A stretch of 36,921 nt of DNA from Chloroflexota bacterium (GTDB taxonomy: Bacteria > Chloroflexota > Anaerolineae > UBA4142 > SHND01), in assembly GCA_016209205.1 (NCBI GenBank), contig JACQWQ010000162.1:1-36921 (forward strand). Reading direction: 5' to 3'. The stretch's first letter is position 1. The number at the start of each line of letters is the position of its first letter. Made by a program: the position numbers and the translations under genes. The notes under the pieces were generated by a model that did no database searches, had not been told where the DNA came from, and saw only the letters and a list, made by a program, of their open reading frames with translations. This document shows positions 16,600 to 23,060 of this stretch, one piece after another.

Positions 16600-17030
16600 T
16601 CATTTGGAGGTCTCGCGCGCCAAGGCGGCGAGAAATTCGGCGGGCGTTTGAATCTGAATCCCGCGAAACGGATTCAACACACATAGGTCTTGGTCGCCCG
16701 TTACGAGAAAATCTGCGCGCCCATTCACAGCAATCTCAAGCAAAGCATCATCCTTCACATCGCGGCACGCTTGAATCCGTTCCAAAATTTCGACATATTC
16801 TGCTTCACGCAGCAAGACGCCAAGAAATTTCTCGCGTTCTTCCCGCGTCACATACCGCTCGAATTTTCTCCGGCTCAACACGTCATTCAGCTCTTGGATC
16901 AGTTCTAGCGAAATTAACAACGCGCCATTCGCCGCGCCAATTGAAATGCGCGTCCGGGCACGGAATCGTAAAACAATGCCGCGCTGATAATCACATTCGT
17001 ATCAAAAACAAAACGTGGTTTATTCTTCAT
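16600..17030 (-). pseudogene. PIN-domain toxin (VapC-like), frameshifted
   Basis: From the ATG at 17030 the frame reads KPRFVFDTNVIISAALF, the first acidic motif of PIN ribonucleases, then reaches a TAA after 38 codons. Family sequence continues in another frame (AANGALLISLELIQELNDVLSRRKFERY...VKDDALLEIA...FLVTGDQDL) to the stop at 16600. One missing base near 16930, at GGCGCGGCG, joins the two. The antitoxin gene upstream is intact and overlaps by 11 bp. As read, the toxin lacks most of its catalytic domain. A sequencing error is possible. Confidence 0.8.
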
Positions 17031-17241
17031 GAAGCAGCGTCTCTAGAATTTCAGGCGTAAGCCCGCGCGCTTGGGCATGGTGACTCATTTCGCGCATGAT
17101 CTCCTCAAGCGAATCGTTTGTCTTGAGCGCCTGAATGAGCCAAATGCTCAAGAGCGCTTCAAGTTTGCGCTGCTCATCCGGTGAAGCTGCCGTGTATGCC
17201 TTGGCAGCTTCAGGAACAACCCGAATCGTAATTGTTTCCAT
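17020..17241 (-). CDS. Putative antitoxin of a PIN-toxin pair
   Basis: 73 residues, beginning METITIRVVPEAAKAYTAASPDEQRKLEALLSIWL, a short beta strand followed by helices as in ribbon-helix-helix-type or VapB-like antitoxins. The acidic C-terminus (LEEIMREMSHHAQARGLTPEILETLLHEE) would wrap the toxin. It overlaps the start of the PIN gene by 11 bp, the typical antitoxin-first layout. AAAGGA precedes the ATG. The exact family is not recognised. Confidence 0.75.
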   Translation of the reverse strand: METITIRVVPEAAKAYTAASPDEQRKLEALLSIWLIQALKTNDSLEEIMREMSHHAQARGLTPEILETLLHEE

Positions 17242-17263
17242 GGTCGAACATTCCTTTCACAGT

Positions 17264-17563
17264 TCATCGCAACAAAGTTGCGCCTGTCTTTGCTGCGCGC
17301 GCCGCCAATTTTTCGGGAACCGCGACGGTCATCCCAATCTCGTACAAGAATTCGGGCGCAAAATCCGCCCCGTTTTCCCATTCAATCGTTTGCGTATCGG
17401 GGTTTACCGTCACGCGTCGAAAGAGCGCAATATCCTTGAGTGGCTCGAAGACTTGACCTTCCAATTCATCTTGAAGGTCAACGTCTTTGACAACTCCATC
17501 GTTAAAGACGAGGCGCAGTCTATACCCTCCCAGATAGGTCACCTCGAGTACGTGCAAAAACAT
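17264..17563 (-). CDS. DUF2442 domain protein
   Basis: 99 residues matching the DUF2442 pattern: VLEVTYLGGYRLRLVFNDGVVKDVDL, LKDIALFRRVTVNPDTQTIEWENGADFAPEFLYE. Members are often next to toxin-antitoxin genes or paired with DUF4160, but no DUF4160 partner is present. The start is set at the ATG at 17563, where family similarity begins; the longer frame would overlap the acetyltransferase upstream. It lies 22 bp before the antitoxin gene. The cellular role is unknown. Confidence 0.85.
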   Translation of the reverse strand: MFLHVLEVTYLGGYRLRLVFNDGVVKDVDLQDELEGQVFEPLKDIALFRRVTVNPDTQTIEWENGADFAPEFLYEIGMTVAVPEKLAARAAKTGATLLR

Positions 17564-17603
17564 AAATGATGATATCGTAAAAGCGCGAGATTTCGGGCAT
17601 AGC

Positions 17604-19112
17604 TCAGCTGAGTGCGGCAAGATTCTGGTACAACTTGATGCCCAAACGCGGGTGCGCTTCACACACGGCATCCAATTCCGCTTTGGTCAAGACGAACACG
17701 CGCGAATTTTCAATTGCCACCGCGCCCGTATCCACCACGTCGCCAAAGGCGATGCCCGCGCCCAACACGTCGCCTTGCCCTACCACGCGCGCGCCTGATT
17801 TGAGCGCGCCGCTGACGACGAGATACATCGCCCCGGGTTCGAGCGCGCTGCCCTGTGCGACATCAAACGCCTTGCCCGCGCGATTGACAATGTACGCTTC
17901 GAGCGGCGTGATGTTTTTCAGCACCGGCGCATGGAGCGCACGCAAACGACTTTCGTGCACCCGCGCGGCGCGTTCGAATGCGGGCGCGACTATCTCAAAA
18001 TACTCGCGCCCGGATTCCGTCAATTCAATCGGTCCCAATTCCCATGGCGCGTTCAATTTCGCAAATTTCACAATGTCTTGCCGCGCGGTGCCGTGAAAAA
18101 CCATGCCGGGAATATAACTGGTCGGCAAGAAACCCATCGCATACAACGTCGCTTGCACGCGCGGGCTGTACGCGCTCACGTCCATTTCAATCACCTGCGC
18201 TTCGTATTCGGTTTCGGCGTGATCCACTGCCCAACGCAAGAGTGAACCTTTGACCGCGCTGTCCTGCGCGATCAATTCGATAATGCGCACGCTCGCGTCG
18301 TGTTCGTGGTGCACGAACCCGAGCGCGCCGAGGATCCGCTCGCCTTCCGCCGCCGCCATATATTTCGCCTTGCGCGCTTGTAATTGCGAGATGCCCTGAT
18401 CAATGCTGCCGCCGCCAAACACTTCCGGCTCGGTTAGACGACCTTGCTCGATTTTCAACACGCGCACCAACGTCGCCGCAGTCAGCGGTTGAATCGCGAT
18501 TTGCTGATCCAACGGATACGGCGACACATTCTCGCGCACCGTGATAGTTTCATGGAGCTCGAGATTTTTCAGCGAGAGGCGCGCGAGCGGCGCGACGGCG
18601 GGAATCACTTCGGCTTGGCCCACGCGGCGCAGCGCGCGCCCGTTGCCAAACAATTGCCCCGCCAACACAAAACTTTCGCGCCACGCCATCATATAGTGCA
18701 GCGGCAGAAAACCGAGCGGCACCAGCCCGATGCGGTCGTTGATCTTTTGCGTTTTCGGGTGCACCGTGCGCGCTTCAGCAAAGGCAAATTCGACGCGATC
18801 ATCCGACGCATCCACGAGCGCAGCCAACATCGCGCGGCCCAACCCTTTGCCGCCCACGTCGGGGTCAACGACCAGTCGCCCGATTTCGCCGATCTGATCG
18901 TTGTAATCGCCGAAATTCAAAATCAACGCGCCGGACGCGACGATTTTCCCATCGTCTTCCAACACCAACCAAATGATGTTGTCGGAATAGACGCCGCGTT
19001 TGACCCACTGTGGATCATAAAACTCGGGCATCGCGTAATCGTCGCCATAATTCTCGCGAAACAAATTGATGACGGCTTCAATGTCACTCTCTTGAATGGG
19101 TCGAACGTTCAT
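17604..19112 (-). CDS. Double GNAT acetyltransferase fused to a cyclic-nucleotide-binding-like domain
   Basis: 502 residues. The first GNAT domain (about 1-150) has IGRLVVDPDVGGKGLGRAML, the acetyl-CoA pyrophosphate loop. A second GNAT-like half (about 225-345) carries GERILGALGFVHHEHDASVRIIELIAQDSAVKGSLL and YAMGFLPTSYIPGMVF. The last 100 residues form a beta-rich cap (LEPGAMYLVVSGALKSGARVVGQGDVLGAGIAFGD) like a cNMP-binding or cupin barrel. Mycobacterial Pat enzymes join a cNMP domain to one GNAT domain in the opposite order, so ligand-gated protein acetylation is a fair guess. The ATG at 19112 was chosen because everything upstream is repeat DNA. Confidence 0.75.
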   Translation of the reverse strand: MNVRPIQESDIEAVINLFRENYGDDYAMPEFYDPQWVKRGVYSDNIIWLVLEDDGKIVASGALILNFGDYNDQIGEIGRLVVDPDVGGKGLGRAMLAALVDASDDRVEFAFAEARTVHPKTQKINDRIGLVPLGFLPLHYMMAWRESFVLAGQLFGNGRALRRVGQAEVIPAVAPLARLSLKNLELHETITVRENVSPYPLDQQIAIQPLTAATLVRVLKIEQGRLTEPEVFGGGSIDQGISQLQARKAKYMAAAEGERILGALGFVHHEHDASVRIIELIAQDSAVKGSLLRWAVDHAETEYEAQVIEMDVSAYSPRVQATLYAMGFLPTSYIPGMVFHGTARQDIVKFAKLNAPWELGPIELTESGREYFEIVAPAFERAARVHESRLRALHAPVLKNITPLEAYIVNRAGKAFDVAQGSALEPGAMYLVVSGALKSGARVVGQGDVLGAGIAFGDVVDTGAVAIENSRVFVLTKAELDAVCEAHPRLGIKLYQNLAALS

Positions 19113-19124
19113 GGGACCTCGTCT

Positions 19125-19288
19125 GATAGTGCGATAGTGCGATAGTTGGGATTTCGATTTTTGATTGCAGATTGCGGATGGCAGATGGCGGATGGCAATT
19201 TTGAATTTTGAATTTCGATTTGCGATACGCGATAAATCACTGACCACTGATTGCTGATCACTGATCACTGATCACTGATTACTGATCA
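19125..19288. repeat. Octads then heptads filling the MaoC-GNAT intergenic gap
   Basis: AGTGCGAT octads (19125-19148), then at 19163-19288 an unbroken run of 7-bp units: GATTGCA, GATGGCA, ATTTTGA, TTTGCGA, CTGATCA. The last heptad overlaps the MaoC stop codon. Confidence 0.85.
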
Positions 19289-19663
19289 CTGCCCACCGCG
19301 CACGATGCCGCGCGCCGAGCCGGTCATGACCACCTTGCCTTTTTGATTCGTGCAAACCCATTCGGACGCGAGGCGAATGACGCCGCCGTCCGGCTGGATT
19401 TCCGTCGCCGTGAGTTCGCACGTGATCGTGTCGCCCGCATACACCGGGCGCTCGAAGCAAAAGTGCATGTCGCGCGCAATGTAATTCAAATCGCCGCCGA
19501 TTTTAGTCGGCAAGGTCGCGGTCAAAAGTCCATGCACCATCACGCGTCCCAACGTATCGGGCGTGACGTGATGCGTGCCCCTATCGCCCGACACGCGCGC
19601 AAACAACTCGATGTCTTCGACCGTGAACGTGCGCTGATAAATGATTTTTTCGCCGATTTCCAT
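19286..19663 (-). CDS. MaoC-like (R)-specific hydratase, hotdog fold
   Basis: 125 residues of the MaoC/PhaJ hotdog family, which hydrate trans-2-enoyl-CoA to (R)-3-hydroxyacyl-CoA. The hydratase motif reads SGDRGTHHVT in place of the usual GDxNPxHxD, keeping the Asp and the His five residues on. VMVHGLLTA follows as in the family (AHGLL). CFERPVYAGDTITCELTATEI is the usual second half. With the 3-hydroxybutyrate dehydrogenase at 25967 it hints at hydroxyacyl metabolism, though the genes are 6 kb apart. The stop codon lies inside a heptad array. Confidence 0.85.
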   Translation of the reverse strand: MEIGEKIIYQRTFTVEDIELFARVSGDRGTHHVTPDTLGRVMVHGLLTATLPTKIGGDLNYIARDMHFCFERPVYAGDTITCELTATEIQPDGGVIRLASEWVCTNQKGKVVMTGSARGIVRGGQ

Positions 19664-19760
19664 GAGACCCGCAGGGTTTCAAAACAACCGTGTCGCCTCA
19701 ACAGTCCCTTCGCCAATTCCCTCTTTGCTCGCACGGCATTGCGGATTGGAGATGGCACTT

Positions 19761-19999
19761 GGCGAATGGCGAATAGCAAATAGCAAATGGCGAATAGCAA
19801 ATAGCGAGTGGCTGATAGCAAATGGCGAATGGCAATTTTGAATTTTGAACTTCCAACTTCCAACCTCCAACCTCCAACTTCCAACCTCCAGACGTTCCAC
19901 CGGAACGTCTCTACGTCCAACCTCCAACTTCCAACTTCCAACCTCCAACCTCCAACTTCCACCTTCCAACCTCCAATTTCCAATTTCTAATTTCCAATT
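19761..19999. repeat. Thirty heptads in two families around a 21-bp hairpin
   Basis: Perfect 7-bp register from 19761: GGCGAAT and AGCAAAT units, then TTGAATT, then TCCAACT/TCCAACC. At 19890-19910 the run is interrupted by a hairpin (AGACGTTCC, loop ACC, GGAACGTCT), then twelve more TCCAACx heptads continue to 19999. The array overlaps the 3' end of the GNAT gene. Confidence 0.9.
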
Positions 20000-20558
20000 G
20001 CGGACGCAAGCGCGCCATAAAATATGAATCCACGTAAACACCATCCCGAAACGCGTGTTGTTTCAGCGTCCCTTCAATTTCAAAACCGAACTTTTTGTAT
20101 AACCGCAGCGCGGGTTCGTTGTCCGCATACACTTCGAGTTCGATGTGCGTGACATTCAACCACTTGTCCGCGAGTTCGACCGCCGCGCGCATCAACGCGG
20201 CCCCGACGCCTTTGCCCTGCCAATCGTCGCGCACCATCATGCCCAACTGCGCCACGTGCTTGCGCCGCGTATTGTGCGGGAAGGTGTGCAAACCCACTGA
20301 ACCCACGACCTGATTTTCCACTGACGCATCGTCACGCAACCGCGACTCGTTGGGCACTGTGCGTGACGATGCGTCAACACACGCGACCAGCCCGTACAAA
20401 CCGTCCGGCGGTTCGGCAAGCCGTTTGCGCCACTGTTCGACGCTCGGATACGGCAGCTGCAGCGTGCCCCACACCACGCGCGGCATCTCAAACATGCGCG
20501 CAAATGCTTCGGCGTCGGTGGGTTCGGCGCGGCGGATGTGGATTTCGGTAATGTTCAT
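19911..20558 (-). CDS. GNAT family N-acetyltransferase with repeat-encoded insert and tail
   Basis: Starts MNITEIHIRRAEPTDAEAFARMFEMP and carries the acetyl-CoA loop VRDDWQGKGVGAALMRAAVELADKW and the terminal NEPALRLYKKFGFEIEGTLKQHAFRDGVYVDSYFMARL typical of RimJ/L-like enzymes. Two parts are unusual. A 55-bp perfect-arm palindrome (20322-20376) adds an in-frame insert (about DASSRTVPNESRLRDDASVE) between two strands. The last 25 residues (LEIRNWKLEVGRWKLEVGG...) come from the heptad array, so the native stop has been lost. The core may still fold. The start overlaps the HicB stop by 4 bp. The substrate is unknown. Confidence 0.8.
   Translation of the reverse strand: MNITEIHIRRAEPTDAEAFARMFEMPRVVWGTLQLPYPSVEQWRKRLAEPPDGLYGLVACVDASSRTVPNESRLRDDASVENQVVGSVGLHTFPHNTRRKHVAQLGMMVRDDWQGKGVGAALMRAAVELADKWLNVTHIELEVYADNEPALRLYKKFGFEIEGTLKQHAFRDGVYVDSYFMARLRPQLEIRNWKLEVGRWKLEVGGWKLEVGGWT
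20322..20376. repeat. 55-bp palindrome inside the GNAT gene
   Basis: Arms TGACGCATCGTCACGCA (20322-20338) and the exact reverse complement (20360-20376), with a 21-nt loop. A related 56-bp palindrome lies inside a DUF4058 gene at 34137-34192. Confidence 0.9.
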
Positions 20559-20737
20559 CTTGGAAGTTTGCGCGTCTGCTTTTCGGCTTCGACTTTGAGC
20601 CACAACTCGATGGCTTCGCGAATGTTTGCGAGAGCTTCTTTTTCGGTTCGCCCTTGACTCATGCATCCCGGCAGAACAGGACATTCTGCAACGAAATAAC
20701 CATCTTCGCCCGGACGAATAACTACTGGAAATTTCAT
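20555..20737 (-). CDS. HicB-family antitoxin-like protein, no HicA beside it
   Basis: 60 residues: FPVVIRPGEDGYFVAECPVLPGCMSQGRTEKEALANIREAIELWL, the HicB partial RNase-H-like fold. GGAGGAA precedes the ATG. HicB normally neutralises the mRNA interferase HicA, but no HicA gene is found on either side; the neighbours are a GNAT gene (4-bp overlap) and a GNAT fragment. It lacks the C-terminal DNA-binding domain of longer HicBs. It may be a solitary antitoxin or part of a moved cassette. Confidence 0.85.
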   Translation of the reverse strand: MKFPVVIRPGEDGYFVAECPVLPGCMSQGRTEKEALANIREAIELWLKVEAEKQTRKLPR

Positions 20738-20805
20738 TTTCTTCCTCCTGTGCAGCGATGCGTCGTTCCATTACGCAAACCGCGTGCCCGTGAGACTTGC
20801 ACAGC

Positions 20806-20910
20806 TCACGACCCCAAGACCGACAATGCGTGGCCGCGCGGCATTTCAAACATCCGCGCGAATGCTTCGGCGTCGGTGGGTTCGGCGCGGCGGATCAAGA
20901 TTTCAGTCAT
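20806..20910 (-). pseudogene. 5' fragment of a duplicated GNAT acetyltransferase
   Basis: The ATG at 20910 opens a 34-residue frame, MTEILIRRAEPTDAEAFARM then FEMPRGHALSVLGS. Its first 26 residues nearly repeat the start of the GNAT gene at 20558 (also close at DNA level), after which similarity stops. It reads as the broken end of a partial duplication with the HicB gene lying between the two copies. Confidence 0.75.
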
Positions 20911-20911
20911 G

Positions 20912-21199
20912 TTATCCCGCGTGTGGTAACGGCGCTTGCTTTTCTTTGCGCGGACGCGCAGGAATCCCGGTCAACATACCGATGGCGCTTATGTCTTCGT
21001 CAATCTCTTCCCAATGAATTCCTTGTCCATTACCGATGATTTCAAAATTGTTTCGCTGCTCGGGCGTTGCATTCGACAAGCGCCATGACCATGCAAGGGG
21101 TACGCTGATCGTGCGTCCGTCGGCAAGTTGTGCCGCAATCGTTTCGTCTGTCACAGTCACATCCACGACACGCGGTTGCTCAATTTCCACAATGTTCAT
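20912..21199 (-). CDS. DUF2442 domain protein
   Basis: 95 residues: MNIVEIEQPRVVDVTVTDETIAAQLADGRTISVPLAWSWRL, then NATPEQRNNFEIIGNGQGIHWEEIDEDISAIGMLTG, the long DUF2442 form. The start is the ATG at 21199 with GGAGG a short distance upstream. No DUF4160 partner is adjacent. It is followed directly by the GNAT fragment and preceded by a terminator, so it should have its own transcript. The role is unknown. Confidence 0.85.
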   Translation of the reverse strand: MNIVEIEQPRVVDVTVTDETIAAQLADGRTISVPLAWSWRLSNATPEQRNNFEIIGNGQGIHWEEIDEDISAIGMLTGIPARPRKEKQAPLPHAG

Positions 21200-21260
21200 C
21201 CCATGCCTCCAAAACCTACGCATTCCATTTCCTCCGGTGATGGGCGAGGCATATTTCCTG

Positions 21261-21298
21261 AAAAAAACGAGCATGCGCGCTGCGTGGCGCGCATGCTC
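21261..21298 (-). terminator. Intrinsic terminator after the PIN operon
   Basis: A perfect 12-bp stem, GAGCATGCGCGC (21269-21280) and GCGCGCATGCTC (21287-21298), with a 6-nt loop. On the minus strand it is followed by G and seven T residues (21261-21267). It lies 20 bp after the PIN stop codon. Confidence 0.85.
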
Positions 21299-21318
21299 AT
21301 TCAGGGCGAACTCGACCT

Positions 21319-21747
21319 TTACAACTCTTGCCATTGTACCACGGGCACAAATTGATCAAGATGTTTTGCATTTTCTGTAATGACAGTCGCATCAATCAAG
21401 AACGCTTGCGCCGCTAGAATCACATCGCCATCCAATGCCTTGTCATCCGCTGTGCGTTTGTGTCTGCGCCGAATGCGCGCCCAGAATTCTGCGGCTTGAC
21501 GCATTGCATCCGAGGTCAATGGCAAGAAACTCAAGACCTGTTGCAGGCGGTCCAGTTTTTCCACCGATTGCGTCAATCCCTCTAACAGCAAGCTGCGTCG
21601 AATTTCATAATCGCTGATTTCTGAAATAATGATCGTCGCGTCTTGCTCCAACAACGCCTTGAGCTTGCGCGTGACCTCCGCATTGGCCTGAGGGTGGGCA
21701 ATGCGCCCCAACGGACCGGCATCCAGGATGAATTTCTTAATCACCAA
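21319..21747 (-). CDS. PIN-domain ribonuclease toxin (VapC-like)
   Basis: 142 residues. PIN acidic motifs: FILDAGPLG near the start, ISDYEIRRSLL, KALDGDVILAAQAF and VITENAKHL. The first motif has Asp in LDAG as in many VapC variants. The start codon is TTG (21747) or the GTG right after it; no ATG is available. It overlaps the gene upstream by 11 bp and ends just before the terminator at 21261. It probably cleaves RNA and is neutralised by the product of the overlapping gene. Confidence 0.85.
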   Translation of the reverse strand: MVIKKFILDAGPLGRIAHPQANAEVTRKLKALLEQDATIIISEISDYEIRRSLLLEGLTQSVEKLDRLQQVLSFLPLTSDAMRQAAEFWARIRRRHKRTADDKALDGDVILAAQAFLIDATVITENAKHLDQFVPVVQWQEL

Positions 21748-22252
21748 ACCGTTCCCGTTCGGACAAACGATTTTCTTCGATCGCTGCTTTGGCGCGCTGC
21801 CATACGGCTTGATCGTAACCTGAGGTGTCGTTCAACCAGCTATCGAGCAATGCAATTGCTGCCGCGTTATTTCCCGGACGCAGCGCATGACGCGCCGATA
21901 CCGTAGCAGGAGCAGCAGTTATCGCTGCAAACGCCGCAGTTTGCGCGCGCGTCAATAAGCGCACGATTTCTTGTTGCTCTTTGATAACTATCGCGAAATC
22001 AAATGCTGAATCTGTATGTTCTTGGATCGCGGTCGCGGTTGCTAACGTGCCTTTGAGTTGCACCCAACGCGCCTGATCGCCAATCGTCAGCGTGTCCTGC
22101 CCGCGCATCCGATAGGTGTCAGTATCGGGGTTAATCCAAGCAGCGAGGGTAGCCGAGACATTTTTCAACAGCCGCGCAAACTGGAGTTGGCTTGAATCAT
22201 TTTTGGGTTCGCGAAAATATTCGTATTGCGTCAGAAAGGTTGTGTTCGACAT
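21737..22252 (-). CDS. Putative large antitoxin of the PIN operon
   Basis: 171 residues, far longer than a usual VapB. The N-terminal two thirds are helical and alanine-rich (MSNTTFLTQYEYF..., VQLKGTLATATAIQE, QEIVRLLTRAQTAAFAAI). The C-terminal part, ALLDSWLNDTSGYDQAVWQRAKAAIEENRLSERERF, looks like the toxin-binding tail of antitoxins, inferred from its position before the overlapping PIN gene. The ATG at 22252 lies immediately after the TGA of the previous gene. I do not recognise a named family. Confidence 0.6.
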   Translation of the reverse strand: MSNTTFLTQYEYFREPKNDSSQLQFARLLKNVSATLAAWINPDTDTYRMRGQDTLTIGDQARWVQLKGTLATATAIQEHTDSAFDFAIVIKEQQEIVRLLTRAQTAAFAAITAAPATVSARHALRPGNNAAAIALLDSWLNDTSGYDQAVWQRAKAAIEENRLSERERFGD

Positions 22253-22253
22253 T

Positions 22254-22877
22254 TCAATCGCCTCCCAAGCGTTCCAATGTCGCAATAAATTCCTTGAATT
22301 CGGTGCGGAATTCGCGTTCCAGTACATTCTGATGTGGCAGCATCTTGTGTTCCTTATGAACGTTCAAGTGCGCGATCAGTTGTGCGCCGGTTTGCGGTTG
22401 CAAAACGAGATCGTAACGCGTGGCGTCACGCGCGAACAAGATGCGCGGGATGAAAGTTTTTAGCGCGCCTTGCAGCGTTGCTTCCAGGTCCGCCCGGTCC
22501 GCCACAAATTTCTTTTCAACCAGCGTGGCGCTATCCGCATTCATTTCGACCAGAACATCAAAGTTATAGCCGTACGCTTCGAGATGCCCTTGCGGATTGA
22601 GCTCGTGCGCTTGCTGCGCCAAAAGCCACAACGGCACGGACCCGATTTCCGTTGCCGGTTGCGGAACAGTGATGCGAATACGCTTGTCTCCCAACTGATA
22701 GACCACCCCACCCGTAGGATGTGCGGCGACGATCATTTCGCTCGTATCCATTACTAACGCGTCATCACCAACAATCCGACGCAACTGATTGCGGTCGAGG
22801 TTTGCTGCGCCGAGGTCAAGCGCATCGTAAAGAAGAGTAATATTTTGGTTGAGGATCGTCTGTACCTTGATAGGCAC
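22254..22877 (-). CDS. Uncharacterised first gene of the PIN operon
   Basis: 207 residues from a GTG start at 22877, chosen because AGAGGAG sits 7 nt upstream and the next start (TTG at 22931) lies upstream of the predicted transcription start. There is no membrane segment or recognised motif. The middle has alternating strands (MIVAAHPTGGVVYQLGDKRIRITVP) and YGYNFDVLVEMN; the end is helical and charged. It is translationally coupled to the next gene (2-nt gap). It may be a third component of the toxin-antitoxin operon; function unknown. Confidence 0.7.
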   Translation of the reverse strand: MPIKVQTILNQNITLLYDALDLGAANLDRNQLRRIVGDDALVMDTSEMIVAAHPTGGVVYQLGDKRIRITVPQPATEIGSVPLWLLAQQAHELNPQGHLEAYGYNFDVLVEMNADSATLVEKKFVADRADLEATLQGALKTFIPRILFARDATRYDLVLQPQTGAQLIAHLNVHKEHKMLPHQNVLEREFRTEFKEFIATLERLGGD

Positions 22878-22935
22878 AACAGTACTCCTCTCTGCAATCT
22901 GAGAAAATGTCGGGTGAATGAGAAAAAGCAAAATT

Positions 22936-22964
22936 AGTATAAAGAGTTCACTTCATCCTGTCAA
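22936..22964 (-). promoter_or_regulatory. Near-consensus sigma-70 promoter of the three-gene PIN operon
   Basis: On the minus strand TTGACA (22959-22964), exactly 17 nt spacer, then TATACT (22936-22941). Transcription should start near 22929, giving a leader of about 50 nt before the GTG at 22877. No other site in the window that I inspected is this close to consensus. Confidence 0.8.
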
Positions 22965-23060
22965 CGCGATTCTTGAAACGTTTGTTCTTTACGTCCTGCA
23001 TCTTGGTCGCTTGGTCTAGTATGTCCTCCTTGGGATCCATTTCCGCATCTTGGGGGTTCG

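Noticed and set aside
19808-20044. Frames reading LEVGSWKLEVGGW-type repeats on both strands
   Set aside because: They are translations of the 7-bp iterons (21 bp gives 7 residues) and not independent genes.
22948-23040. A 30-codon lysine-rich frame (MDPKEDILDQATKMQDVKNK...) between the MOCOS-like gene and the PIN operon
   Set aside because: It overlaps the -35 element of the PIN operon promoter, has no good Shine-Dalgarno and no recognisable similarity, so it is probably chance.
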